A DNA stretch of 64,000 bases from Oscillospiraceae bacterium (GTDB lineage Bacteria; Bacillota; Clostridia; Oscillospirales; Ruminococcaceae), in the NCBI GenBank assembly GCA_004556975.1, contig SFFD01000003.1, forward strand, positions 17,493-81,492. Reading direction: 5' to 3'. Numbering within the stretch: the first letter of the stretch is position 1; every line of letters begins with the position of its first letter. Positions 1-8,750 of this stretch are shown here, piece by piece. The position numbers and the translations under genes were made by a program. Under the pieces are notes generated by a model. That model saw nothing but the letters and a program-made list of their open reading frames with translations, had not been told where the DNA came from and ran no database searches.

Positions 1-479
1 TCATATGCGGTGGAACAAAAATTGTTGCGACCGCCTTCAAGGAGAGCAGCATTTGCACCGGCATTGTAATTTACAATATTTCGGAGGGTAAAATCGAGCT
101 TGGGCACTTTATTTATGAACCTGACGAGGCACAATATCCGCTTGCCGACCGCTATGTCATGGATGATTGGTACAGAATTGACGCTGAAACTGATGAAATT
201 TATAAAACTGCGGGTGCTCTTGGTGACCCACACGGATGGAGAACAGCCGACGGTGTTACCGCTGTTTTTTACCTCTATGGGCTGAACGGCGACGGTGATC
301 AAAGTGACCGCCGCAACCTTCAGCTCTATGTTAGGGAGATTGACCACCCGCAGAAATATTTCCGCCATGTTGCCTTCATCGCCGACCCGACAACGGAGGC
401 GACATTTACCTTAATCAGCAAGGATTATTTGATAATCAGCATTAGTAATGATAAATTTGCGGTGAAATACAGCGAATAA
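1..479 (+). CDS. Hypothetical protein, 5'-truncated by the window edge
   Basis: The reading frame is open from base 3 to a TAA at 477-479 and has no stop upstream within the window, so the true start lies outside. About 158 residues are visible. They are hydrophilic and mixed alpha/beta in character, with no membrane segment and no motif I recognise. The stop is followed at 79 bp by the start of a lipoprotein gene in the same direction, so it may belong to the same surface-protein region. An internal ATG at 159 is not preferred, because the upstream codons continue the same composition. No function can be given. Confidence 0.6.
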   Translation, partial: ICGGTKIVATAFKESSICTGIVIYNISEGKIELGHFIYEPDEAQYPLADRYVMDDWYRIDAETDEIYKTAGALGDPHGWRTADGVTAVFYLYGLNGDGDQSDRRNLQLYVREIDHPQKYFRHVAFIADPTTEATFTLISKDYLIISISNDKFAVKYSE

Positions 480-557
480 GCGGCAGATAACTTTTCTGCG
501 ACAATTTGTCGAGAGCAATTGCAATGGACTGCCCATTCGGAAAGGAGCGTGCTCAAA

Positions 558-1256
558 ATGAAGCGTAAAATTTTATCCGTGCTCAGCGTGCTCATGGCGG
601 TGCTCGTGAGCACCGCTGCGCTCTCTGCGTGCAATAAAGCTCCCGCCGGGCTTGAAAGCGGCGGCGGGGGCGGGGAAAGCTTGAGCGAAAGCAGCGGAAG
701 CGGCGGGGAAAGCGAAAGTTCCGCAGAAAATGAGCAGCGCACCGCGCTTTTCAAAGAGCTGAATGAAGAATATCTTCCCTTGTACGGCATTTTGATAAAT
801 GTAGAAGAATGGAATTCGGCAGATAGAATAGACATAGAGATGTTTTATGCATGGTATACAGATTATATTGCCGCAACTATGCAATACGAGACTAGAAAAG
901 CACTTTATTCTATTGACGGTGAACCGGGATGGCATTATCCCACTGTGGAATTTGAAGATTTTATACAAAAATATTTTTATATTTCCACAAAAGTTCTTCG
1001 TGAAAGCGATGTCTACAACAAAAACGAAGATTGCTATACTATCCCTGTTGGTGGATGGGGAAAGAATTATAGCTTTTCGGTAGTTTCGCCGGACGATATT
1101 TCGATTTCCGGAAGCACCGCCACGGCGAAACTTACCTGCGCTTCGAATCTTGATTCGAAGAAAATTTTTATGTATTTGTCTATCGACATTTCGGAAAAAC
1201 CGTACAAATTTATTGGCTGCAAAAGTGACGGTCAGGGCGGCGAAAAAATGCCGTAA
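558..1256 (+). CDS. Putative lipoprotein (paralogous leader family), function unknown
   Basis: A 232-residue protein starting at an ATG preceded by AAAGGAG with 8-10 nt spacing. Residues 1-24 form a lipoprotein signal peptide: MKRK, a hydrophobic core, then the lipobox-like LSAC. The mature part begins with a low-complexity Gly/Ser/Glu linker of about 35 residues, typical of a flexible tether, followed by about 170 residues of unrecognised sequence. The first 100 bases are nearly identical to those of the genes starting at 1309 and 3718, and similar to 15527. The mature domains differ. It is probably anchored to the outer face of the membrane. No enzymatic motif is seen. Confidence 0.75.
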   Translation: MKRKILSVLSVLMAVLVSTAALSACNKAPAGLESGGGGGESLSESSGSGGESESSAENEQRTALFKELNEEYLPLYGILINVEEWNSADRIDIEMFYAWYTDYIAATMQYETRKALYSIDGEPGWHYPTVEFEDFIQKYFYISTKVLRESDVYNKNEDCYTIPVGGWGKNYSFSVVSPDDISISGSTATAKLTCASNLDSKKIFMYLSIDISEKPYKFIGCKSDGQGGEKMP

Positions 1257-1308
1257 CACTCGGTTCTAATTGCATTTTGCGAAGTTCAAATAAAGGAGCG
1301 TGCTCAAA

Positions 1309-2082
1309 ATGAAGCGTAAAGTTTTATCCGTGCTCAGCGTGCTCATGGCGGTGTTCATGAGCACCGCGGCGTTTTCTGCGTGCAATAAAGCTCCCGCCGG
1401 AGCAGACAGCAGCGGCGGGAGTGGGGAGAGCTTGAGCACCGAGCAGAGCGGCGAACCGAGCGTGAGCGAGAGCGGCGGCGGCAGCGGTGCTCAAACGGGC
1501 ACGGAGGGGGAAAACAAAGAACCTATTCAAAAAATTACTGCTATTGTATTAAGCAACAGCTTCGCAACTTATGGAATAGAACCGACTTTCAGCGAAGATT
1601 TTGCAAAAGCAAGTTTTTTGGGGTATTTTGCGCCTATGCTTGTGACCCTTGCGGACTATGACGATTTTGATTCGGACAGTATCTCCGCCGAAGAAGCGTT
1701 CGACTGCTTTGAAACTTTCCTTTCGGAAAGCCGCGACAAAATCACGAATTATGACGAAATCCCGATTAAATACGAGGAATATTTACAGTATTATCCCGCA
1801 GAAATCGTCGAGGATTTTGTGCTAAAGCGTTTTGGAACTGCCGCAGAAAGCATGAAAAAGCTGCCAAGTTATAACGGCGAACTTGATGCATACGAACGCT
1901 TGTATTACGGCGGAATTACGAAGGGCAAAGCGGAAATAACCGCCGTGCGGCTGAGCGAGCCGAACTGCGAAATCGACTTTTCGTGCCGCGGGTTTTTACA
2001 CAGTACCGAAACCATTTCCGGAACAGCGGTGATGAAATACACGGACGGCAGATTTGTCCTGTCCGGAATACAGTTTGGCTAA
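1309..2082 (+). CDS. Putative lipoprotein (paralogous leader family), function unknown
   Basis: A 257-residue protein starting at the ATG at 1309, with AAAGGAG just upstream and the same CGTGCTCAAAATGAAGCG initiation context as its left neighbour 52 bp away. The signal peptide ends in a lipobox (FSAC), followed by a Ser/Gly/Glu-rich linker. The mature domain, from about residue 65, is acidic with regularly spaced aromatic residues and resembles no family I know. Tandem placement with the gene at 558 suggests gene duplication followed by replacement or divergence of the mature part. It is probably an extracytoplasmic, membrane-anchored protein. Confidence 0.75.
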   Translation: MKRKVLSVLSVLMAVFMSTAAFSACNKAPAGADSSGGSGESLSTEQSGEPSVSESGGGSGAQTGTEGENKEPIQKITAIVLSNSFATYGIEPTFSEDFAKASFLGYFAPMLVTLADYDDFDSDSISAEEAFDCFETFLSESRDKITNYDEIPIKYEEYLQYYPAEIVEDFVLKRFGTAAESMKKLPSYNGELDAYERLYYGGITKGKAEITAVRLSEPNCEIDFSCRGFLHSTETISGTAVMKYTDGRFVLSGIQFG

Positions 2083-2087
2083 AATTT

Positions 2088-3251
2088 TTAAGAAATTTCA
2101 GGTACGTTTCGACACTGCTCTATGTTTACATAGGGTACTTTGCCCGGCTCATACTGTGTATACTGCGCACAAATACTGCAATTATCTTTGTCGCAATAGC
2201 TCTGTGACCAAGAAACGCTCTGGTTTTCCGGTTTGGATGTCTTTTTGTGAAAAACAAGAAAAGGATCGATTGTAGTGTCATCGTTTCCTGCCGGAACAAG
2301 TCCATTGCTCTTACCCTTTAATGTTGGCGTTTTGTTATAATTGACGGTGTCAGTATCCACCTCTACATGAAGGTGAGCAAATTGTGTGCCGGTATTTCCG
2401 TATTTAGCCATGGCATTTTTGTCGTTGATATGTACTTCTCCGGAAGTTTTATAAATATCGTCAAGGTGACAATATCTTAAAACCAATCCATCATATTTTT
2501 TGCCATCTACGCCTTCTACTTTGTCATACCTAACAGCAAGCCATTTTCCCAACGGACCGGAATTTGTAGCACTGTATCCCACTATTGTTCCGTCTCCGCT
2601 TGCGTAAAAGCTTCTTGGAGTTCCGGTCATATCAATTGCATAGTGCATAGGATCACTAAATCCTTGTTCATGATATGCAGGAGCGTTTTCCTTGTAGCAA
2701 ACCGTAATTACGGATTGATTTATAGGCATTATCAGTTTTTGATAGGTTCCACCACCGGAAGAAGAGCCGGAATCTTCGGTGAAGAACCAGAGCTGATGAT
2801 AATCACCGCCGCCGTTAAGCTGTTCTGCCCAGTAGACATTTCCGTCTGCACCTGCCTGTTTGCCGACTGCGGTAGCGTTTCCGTTCGTGTTGTTGCTTGC
2901 GGTAAGGTAATAGTCCTTACCATCAACTTTTGTTTGAAGACGAATGTAGTAATAAATGCCGTGGGCTTCAAGTTTGATTTTCTGCGCAGCTGCGTCTTTT
3001 GCAGAAGCCTTCCAAATGTCAGCATTGTCGAGGTAGGTGGACGCGGTGTAGCGGTCAAGGCAGAAAGTTATATCGGTTTTGGGGCGAAGCCTGTCGCCGT
3101 CAAAGAGCCATTTCTGCTCGTTGGAATCATCGCTGGTGTAGAGAACAACATTCATTCCGTTTGCGGCAGTGCCGGAGGAATAAAGGTTCAGCATTCTTGT
3201 AGAAGATATTGCGCTTCTGATTTTGTAGGTTTTGTTGGTTTCAATACTCAT
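2088..3251 (-). CDS. Ricin-type beta-trefoil lectin / M23 (LytM) peptidase protein without signal peptide
   Basis: A 387-residue protein. Residues about 1-160 look like a ricin B-type (R-type) beta-trefoil: repeated hydrophobic/Gly pattern with QKW-like and QLWFF motifs closing the repeats. After a Ser/Gly linker (161-170), residues 190-300 carry M23 endopeptidase signatures: H203-x3-D207 (HYAID) and H293-x-H295 (HLHVE), which with the H262 region would bind Zn. M23 enzymes cut peptidoglycan cross-bridges. The C-terminus has a Cys cluster (C353, C358, C361, C380). No signal peptide or membrane segment is present, so export is unexplained. The gene is convergent with the lipoprotein gene ending at 2082 and has a long leader upstream. 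RBS GGAAAGGAAAAA precedes the ATG. Confidence 0.75.
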   Translation of the reverse strand: MSIETNKTYKIRSAISSTRMLNLYSSGTAANGMNVVLYTSDDSNEQKWLFDGDRLRPKTDITFCLDRYTASTYLDNADIWKASAKDAAAQKIKLEAHGIYYYIRLQTKVDGKDYYLTASNNTNGNATAVGKQAGADGNVYWAEQLNGGGDYHQLWFFTEDSGSSSGGGTYQKLIMPINQSVITVCYKENAPAYHEQGFSDPMHYAIDMTGTPRSFYASGDGTIVGYSATNSGPLGKWLAVRYDKVEGVDGKKYDGLVLRYCHLDDIYKTSGEVHINDKNAMAKYGNTGTQFAHLHVEVDTDTVNYNKTPTLKGKSNGLVPAGNDDTTIDPFLVFHKKTSKPENQSVSWSQSYCDKDNCSICAQYTQYEPGKVPYVNIEQCRNVPEIS

Positions 3252-3370
3252 AATTTTTTCCTTTCCGCCCTATTTAGGTCTTAAAAATTTTTTGTTTGAT
3301 TTTTGTTTTTTCTTTTTCCTTTTGCTTGCCGTGCAAGCCGTGTTGTTTCGCTTCTTTCCGTAAAAATTAG

Positions 3371-3412
3371 TTAGCGCTGAATTTCGGACTCACCTCCGTT
3401 TTTCGTATTCAA
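3371..3412 (-). other. Candidate 13-codon leader ORF in the 5' leader of the ricin-M23 gene
   Basis: On the minus strand an AGGGGGTG Shine-Dalgarno-like sequence is followed about 5 nt later by a TTG-initiated 13-codon frame (MNTKNGGESEIQR) ending in TAA. It lies about 120 nt upstream of the ricin-M23 start, inside its probable 270-nt leader. It could be an attenuator or translational-coupling peptide, or chance. Nothing else coding is visible in 3252-3717; the rest is AT-rich leader and promoter. Confidence 0.25.
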
Positions 3413-3528
3413 AAAATCACCCCCTGTTACATTTGCAAAACGTTTGTTCTGCAAAAATGGCTTCGCAAAGGGAAAAAATGAACATACCGCCACAGCAGTT
3501 CAAGAACATTTTCTCTTTGCTTGGCTAT

Positions 3529-3556
3529 ATTATAGCACAGATTTTCATTTTGTTAA
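3529..3556 (-). promoter_or_regulatory. Sigma-A-type promoter for the ricin-M23 gene
   Basis: Reading leftward: TTAACA, 16-nt spacer, TATAAT (a perfect -10 box). Transcription would start near 3522 and give a leader of about 270 nt before the ATG at 3251. This is the only strong promoter match in the 466-bp gap between the ricin-M23 gene and the next lipoprotein gene. Confidence 0.6.
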
Positions 3557-3717
3557 CAGTATTTCAATAATATTTTAATATTTTACGAATTAAATCTTCA
3601 AAAGTACAGAAAATTACACATCAATACAGAAAATATATCATTATGCAAACGCCGTGCAACAATACAGCGCCTCCGGCGGATTTGCCGACAACAAAATTGC
3701 AAAGGAGCGTGCTCAAA

Positions 3718-4601
3718 ATGAAACGCAAAATTTTATCCGTACTCGCGGTGCTCGTTTCCGTGCTCATGAGCACCGTGGTGCTCGCCGCCTGCGAAAAGGC
3801 TCCCGCCGGGCTTGAAAACGGCGGCGGGAGCGGCGAGAGTATGAGCACCGGGCAGGGCGGCGAACCGAGCGCGAGCGAGAGCGCCGCCGAAAGCGGAGAG
3901 GACGGCGAATTATACGAATTTGTCGCTTCGGAAAAAGCCGCCGCGCAGGTTCAAGGCATTGCGGAGGTGCTTGGCGGGTACGATTTTGTCGGCCTTTCCG
4001 GCGTGCAGAGCACATAGCTTTTGGAACAGGCAATCTATGCCGACATTGCGGCGGCGGGCGATGAAATAAGCGGGTACAACGGCTGCAAAATCAGTGCCGC
4101 CGCCCTTTCGCCGCCGCTTGAAAGCCGCTTCGGAGTCAAATATTCCGGCGGCGATAAAGAAATTTTCTAGGACAAATATGCCCGACCGTGGACGGTAAAA
4201 TCCCTCCGGCTTGAAAGCTTTGCCGACGGAGCGGCAGCTTATTCTGCGGAGCTTGAAAGCGAATATCTTGATTCGCTTTGCCGTTGCGAAATGGTTTTTG
4301 CGGTGGAAAACGCGGTGAAGAATACGCTCTGTGCCTTGTTTCAAACCGCTTTGAAGCTGAATTCGCCGCGCCTTTGCCGGAACAACAGGAGCAATACCTT
4401 GCCGAGCAGCTGGTTGGGCTTATGAGCGCCTACGCCGCTAAAAACGGCGCCGCGGACGGCGGCTATTCTGTAAGCTTTACCCTTGCAGCAAACGCCGCCA
4501 ACGGCGCAGTTTGCGGCGAATACACCGCAAAGTTCACCGCCGAAAATGAAAACGGGTGCGAATTTCTGCGGTTCGCAGGCATTATTCCGGCAAATTCATA
4601 A
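3718..4601 (+). pseudogene. Broken lipoprotein gene (two TAG stops and a frameshift)
   Basis: The start is that of the paralogous lipoprotein family: AAAGGAG, ATG, MKRK, hydrophobic core, lipobox LAAC, Gly/Ser/Glu linker. The frame meets TAG at 4015-4017 and again at 4168-4170. It otherwise continues as protein-like sequence to about 4300, where the coding signal shifts to another frame and runs to TAA at 4599-4601. Joined together the pieces would give about 293 residues. Residues after the linker (FVASEKAAAQV) resemble the start of the mature part of the large lipoprotein at 15527 (FLASDEAAQQV). Three independent lesions make it a decayed gene rather than a sequencing error. Confidence 0.75.
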
Positions 4602-4654
4602 AAGATAAAGCCGTTCGATAAAAAGTTAAAATTTTCAACACTGGGGGGATTTTT

Positions 4655-5833
4655 TTGCGAAAAAAAATGATTGCAATGCTTCTTGCCGGCGGCCAGGGCA
4701 GCCGACTTTACGCCCTGACAAAAGATTTGGCCAAGCCCGCCGTACCCTTCGGCGGCAAGTACCGGATAATTGATTTCCCCCTGTCAAACTGCGTCCATTC
4801 CGGCATTGATACTGTGGGAATTCTTACCCAGTATGAGCCTTTTGTGCTTTCACAGTACATAGGCGGCGGACAGAGCTGGGACCTTAACCGCACCGGGGGC
4901 GGCACTTTTATACTGCCGCCCTATCAGCGCAGCGGCAAAAGCGACTGGTATCGCGGAACGGCGAATGCCGTTTACCAAAATCTTAATTTTATACGCAGAT
5001 GGAACCCCGAATATGTTGCGGTGCTTTCCGGCGACCATATCTATAAAATGAATTATTCCAAAATGCTTGCGGCGCATATTGCGGCAAACGCTGCCTGCAC
5101 CGTTGCGGTAATACCTGTTCCGCTAAAAGAAGCTTCCCGCTTCGGTATTTTGAGCACGGATGAGCACGACCGAATAACCGAATTTGAAGAAAAGCCCAAA
5201 CAGCCGAAAAGCAACCTTGCCTCCATGGGAATTTATATATTTTCCGCAGACAAATTAGAAAAATATCTTACTGAGGACGAGGCAAACCCCGCTTCTCAAA
5301 ACGATTTCGGCAAAAATGTAATCCCTGCCATGCTAAAAGCAGGCGAGCGGCTTTGCGCCTACCGTTTTGAAGGCTATTGGAAGGACGTGGGCACGGTAGA
5401 AAGCCTTTGGGAAGCAAACATGGATCTTCTTGCCGAGCACCCCGCCCTTGACCTTTATGACCAAAGCTGGAAAATTTACAGCAAAAACCCGGTTATGCCG
5501 CCGCATGTGGTTGAAAAAGGCGCAGTCATACATAATTCAATGGTAACTGAAGGCTGCACCGTTTCCGGTCTTGTGCTCGGTTCCGTACTTTTTGCCGGAG
5601 TGAAAATTGAAGCCGGCGCCACCGTTGAGCACAGTATAGTAATGCCCGGAGCAATCGTTCGCGCCGGTGCTCATATTTGCCGGGCGGTGATAGGCGAGGG
5701 TGCCGAGATAGGTAAAGGCGCCGCTGTCGGCGAAGCCGGCGGCAAAATTGCCCTTGTGGGCCCCTTTGCAAAAGCGGCGGATAATTCCGTAATACCCGGC
5801 GGCACGGTCTTCGGAAGGGAGGAACTTAAATGA
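4655..5833 (+). CDS. glgC: Glucose-1-phosphate adenylyltransferase, catalytic subunit
   Basis: A 392-residue ADP-glucose pyrophosphorylase that makes ADP-glucose from glucose-1-phosphate and ATP, the committed step of bacterial glycogen synthesis. The N-terminus carries the nucleotide-binding loop LAGGQGSRL and the KPAVPFGGKYRIIDF motif. The C-terminal third is a left-handed beta-helix of hexapeptide repeats. Length is normal for the family. I take the TTG at 4655 as start because GGGGGG lies 7 nt upstream; an in-frame ATG at 4667 is the alternative. The stop overlaps the glgD start by 4 bp (ATGA), so the two are translationally coupled. Confidence 0.95.
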   Translation: MRKKMIAMLLAGGQGSRLYALTKDLAKPAVPFGGKYRIIDFPLSNCVHSGIDTVGILTQYEPFVLSQYIGGGQSWDLNRTGGGTFILPPYQRSGKSDWYRGTANAVYQNLNFIRRWNPEYVAVLSGDHIYKMNYSKMLAAHIAANAACTVAVIPVPLKEASRFGILSTDEHDRITEFEEKPKQPKSNLASMGIYIFSADKLEKYLTEDEANPASQNDFGKNVIPAMLKAGERLCAYRFEGYWKDVGTVESLWEANMDLLAEHPALDLYDQSWKIYSKNPVMPPHVVEKGAVIHNSMVTEGCTVSGLVLGSVLFAGVKIEAGATVEHSIVMPGAIVRAGAHICRAVIGEGAEIGKGAAVGEAGGKIALVGPFAKAADNSVIPGGTVFGREELK

Positions 5834-6945
5834 ATGAGCATGGAATTCTCGGCATAATAATCTGCAATATGCACGACGAGCTTCTTTCGGAAATCACGGC
5901 TCACCGCACTATCGGTTCGGTACCCTTCGGCGGGCGTTACCGCATGATAGATTTTTCCCTTTCCAATATGGCGAATTCAGGCATTAAAGATGTGGGCATA
6001 GTTCCAAGCCGCAACTATCAAAGCCTTATTGACCATCTCGGCAGCGGCCAGGAATGGGATATGGCGCGCAAAAACGGCGGACTTTGCATTCTTCCTCCCT
6101 ACGGCAGCGGAAGCGGCGTTTACGAGGGCCGAATGCAGGCCATTGCCGGAATTGAAAATTTTATCAGAAAAAGCGCCGCGGATTTGGTGGTTTTAAGCGA
6201 CAGCGACGTTGTGGCAAACATTGACCTTGAGCCTGTGCTCAAACAGCACGCCGAAACTTCCGCAGACATAACCCTTGTTTACAAATATACCGATGTTTTT
6301 CCAGAAGGCCGCGAATGTGTTGCGCTTAACTTCGGCGATGACGGCCGCTTGAAAGACCTTCTTATGCGTCCGGAGCTTTCCGGCAAACAGGATATATATC
6401 TTGACATTGCCGTAATTAAAAAATCCCTGTTGGAGCAGCTTATTTCAGAAAGCAAAAGCCGCGATGAGCACAGCTTCGTACGCTTTGTGCTCAAAGGCAA
6501 AGCCTCCGTGCTCAATATTCTCGGATATTGCTTTGACGGTTGGTCAAACAAGCTTACCGGTCTTAAGAATTACATGGATTCCAACCTTGCTCTGCTTAAT
6601 CCTGCTGTTCGCGCTTCTCTCTTTCCGGCAGAAAGACCCATATATACCCGCGTTAGGGACGAAGTTTCCGCAAGATACGGCAGCTTTGCCGAGGTGGAAA
6701 ATTCTCTTATTACCGACGGCTGCGTAATTGACGGCAAAGTGGAAAACAGCGTTATTTTCCGCGGAGCACGTATTGAAAAAGGCGCCGTAGTTTCCGGTTG
6801 CGTGCTTATGCACAACACGGTTGTAAAATCCGGCGCCGTTCTTCGCCATGTTATTACCGATAAAAATGTGGTTGTTTCCTCCGGAGAGCAGCTTTCCGGT
6901 TCGGAAAAATACCCGCTTTACATCCCAAAGGGAACGGAGCTGTAA
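5830..6945 (+). CDS. glgD: Glucose-1-phosphate adenylyltransferase-like regulatory subunit GlgD
   Basis: A 371-residue GlgC paralog. It keeps the fold (VPFGGRYRMIDFSLSN motif, C-terminal beta-helix repeats) but lacks the intact GGQGSRL nucleotide loop at the N-terminus (here IICNMHD), as in GlgD of Firmicutes. Known family behaviour: GlgD associates with GlgC and changes its activity rather than acting alone. It lies between glgC (4-bp overlap) and glgA, giving the usual Firmicute order C-D-A. No branching enzyme or phosphorylase gene lies in the window. Confidence 0.93.
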   Translation: MNEHGILGIIICNMHDELLSEITAHRTIGSVPFGGRYRMIDFSLSNMANSGIKDVGIVPSRNYQSLIDHLGSGQEWDMARKNGGLCILPPYGSGSGVYEGRMQAIAGIENFIRKSAADLVVLSDSDVVANIDLEPVLKQHAETSADITLVYKYTDVFPEGRECVALNFGDDGRLKDLLMRPELSGKQDIYLDIAVIKKSLLEQLISESKSRDEHSFVRFVLKGKASVLNILGYCFDGWSNKLTGLKNYMDSNLALLNPAVRASLFPAERPIYTRVRDEVSARYGSFAEVENSLITDGCVIDGKVENSVIFRGARIEKGAVVSGCVLMHNTVVKSGAVLRHVITDKNVVVSSGEQLSGSEKYPLYIPKGTEL

Positions 6946-7095
6946 AGCTTGCTCTAATCTTTTTCACCAAAGAAAGCCATAAATACGTGCAGCATAGACT
7001 GCCCTCCCGATAAAGTTAACCTCTTCGCCGCAAATCTGTTTTCATTTCACTAAATAATATGGGATAAAATTACACAAAGGAGGCTATTCAGGAAA

Positions 7096-8514
7096 ATGAA
7101 CGTACTTTTTGCCACAAGCGAAGCCCGACCGTATATTGCAAGCGGCGGTTTGGCTGACGTTTCCGGCGCGCTGCCAAAAGCACTTTGCGCCGCAGGAACA
7201 GACTGTCGTGTGATACTTCCGCTTTATTCCGACATTCCGCAGCAGTTAAGAAACGAAATGACTTATCTCTGCAATTTTTACGTCCGCCTTTCCTGGCGCG
7301 AGCTTTACTGCGGACTTTTTACCGCAAGGCACGACGGCGTCACCTATTATTTCATCGACAACGAGTACTATTTTCGCCGCAGCGGAATTTACGGGCACTA
7401 TGATGACGGAGAACGCTTTGCCTTTTTCTCCAAGGCGGTTCTTGAAAGCATTCTGCATATTGAAGATTTTTCTGTTGACGTTCTGCACTGCAACGATTGG
7501 CAAACCGGACTTATTCCCGTATTTCTTGAAGTCTTTTTCCGTCATGAGCCCCGGCTTTCCCGTATAAAAACCGTATTTACAATACATAACATTCAATACC
7601 AGGGTGATTTTGATATGTTTGTGGCGGGCGACGTCGCAGGCCTTCCCGAAGACAAGCGCGGCCTTGTTGAACTTAACGGCCGCTGCAATTATATGAAAGG
7701 CGGAATTGACCGCTGCGACGTGGTAACCACCGTAAGCCCCACCTATGCCAAAGAAATTCTTGACCCGTGGTATGCATGGGGCATGGACGGATTTTTGCGT
7801 GAACGAAGCTATAAGCTTACCGGAATTCTTAACGGCATAGACTGCGAAAGCTATAACCCGGAAACCGACCCTGAAATTTCTGCTCATTATTCCGCAGACA
7901 ATCTTTCCGGTAAAGAGGCGGACAAAGCCGCCCTTCAGAAAGAAGCCGGCCTTTGCATAGACCCAAGCGCCATGCTTATAGGTATGGTGGGGCGTCTTGT
8001 TTCTCACAAGGGCATTGACCTTGTGGAGTACGTAGGCGACCGCATTATGAATCTTAACGCTCAAATGGTGATTTTAGGAAGCGGCGAACCGCAGTATGAG
8101 GACTATTTCCGTTCCCTCGGCGCGCGGTATCCCGGCAGAGTAAGCGTAACCACAGGTTTTATACCCTCTCTTGCAAGACGGATTTACGCCGGCGCCGATG
8201 TGTTGCTTATGCCCAGCAAAAGCGAGCCCTGCGGCCTTGCCCAAATGATAGCTCTGCGCTACGGAACCGTACCGATAGTGCGTGAAACAGGCGGTCTTAA
8301 GGATTCCATACATGACCTCGGAGCGCCGGGCGGAAACGGCTTTACTTTCAAAACATATAATGCAGACGATATGTTTAACGCCATAGAGCGGGCATATTTC
8401 CGCTATCACAGCGGTGACTGGAATAATTCCGTGCGCGCCGCAATGCGCTATGATTTCAGCTGGCACCGATCCGCCGCCGCATATATGGGACTTTACAGAA
8501 CCATTACAAAATGA
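7096..8514 (+). CDS. glgA: Glycogen synthase (ADP-glucose, GT5)
   Basis: A 472-residue GT5 enzyme that transfers glucose from ADP-glucose to the non-reducing end of alpha-1,4-glucan. The N-terminal GGLADVSGALPKAL and the C-terminal SEPCGLAQMIALRYGT-VPIVRETGGL motifs are clear, and length is normal. The Lys of the usual K-x-G-G-L ADP-glucose-binding motif is replaced by Ala (IASGGL). AAAGGAGG lies 11-12 nt before the ATG. It follows glgD by 150 bp and is ended by a strong hairpin terminator. Confidence 0.95.
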   Translation: MNVLFATSEARPYIASGGLADVSGALPKALCAAGTDCRVILPLYSDIPQQLRNEMTYLCNFYVRLSWRELYCGLFTARHDGVTYYFIDNEYYFRRSGIYGHYDDGERFAFFSKAVLESILHIEDFSVDVLHCNDWQTGLIPVFLEVFFRHEPRLSRIKTVFTIHNIQYQGDFDMFVAGDVAGLPEDKRGLVELNGRCNYMKGGIDRCDVVTTVSPTYAKEILDPWYAWGMDGFLRERSYKLTGILNGIDCESYNPETDPEISAHYSADNLSGKEADKAALQKEAGLCIDPSAMLIGMVGRLVSHKGIDLVEYVGDRIMNLNAQMVILGSGEPQYEDYFRSLGARYPGRVSVTTGFIPSLARRIYAGADVLLMPSKSEPCGLAQMIALRYGTVPIVRETGGLKDSIHDLGAPGGNGFTFKTYNADDMFNAIERAYFRYHSGDWNNSVRAAMRYDFSWHRSAAAYMGLYRTITK

Positions 8515-8521
8515 AACATAT

Positions 8522-8551
8522 AAAAGCCTCCGTCAAGCTGGAGGCTTTTTT
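8522..8551 (+). terminator. Rho-independent terminator after glgA
   Basis: An AAAAGCCTCC / GGAGGCTTTTTT stem with an 8-nt loop, starting 8 bp after the glgA stop. It closes the glycogen operon before the glutamate mutase promoter. Confidence 0.85.
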
Positions 8552-8652
8552 CGTATATTCGACTGTGTAAAATGATATACTATATTCCTGCAGTAATAAT
8601 ATTTTTTTGCAATTTTTTATGCAAAAAATATTATGCTTCCGCTTAAAACCTA

Positions 8653-8681
8653 TTGACTTTTGACATATATCAATATATGAT
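8653..8681 (+). promoter_or_regulatory. Promoter of the glutamate mutase operon, with dyad over the -10
   Basis: TTGACT, 17-nt spacer, TATGAT. The -10 lies in the dyad TATCA-N5-TGATA (8668-8682), a possible operator. The remaining 8552-8650 sequence is AT-rich with no gene. I do not see the conserved B12 box of a cobalamin riboswitch here, although the operon encodes a B12-dependent enzyme. Confidence 0.65.
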
Positions 8682-8750
8682 AGTTGATATAGTACAATAT
8701 AAATTTTACTATGTTTTATTTTGCAGACTGCAAATGAAGGAGCATATATT

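Noticed and set aside
425..1259. Long open frames on the minus strand opposite the first lipoprotein gene
   Set aside because: They mirror the codons of the plus-strand gene, have no ribosome binding site and have unlikely composition (Ser/Pro or Phe/Arg runs). The plus-strand frame has a signal peptide and RBS.
3718..4170. Amber (TAG) recoding, for example pyrrolysine, in the broken lipoprotein gene
   Set aside because: A separate frameshift also interrupts the gene, no pylT-like tRNA is seen in the window, and TAG serves as a normal stop elsewhere (39152-39154).
7246..8064. 272-residue minus-strand frame within glgA
   Set aside because: It is a shadow of the glgA codons; no RBS and no family resemblance, while glgA is unmistakable.
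8552..8750. Cobalamin riboswitch before the B12-dependent glutamate mutase
   Set aside because: I looked for the conserved B12 box and the multi-stem layout; the segment is only about 200 bp, AT-rich, and explained by a promoter with a dyad.
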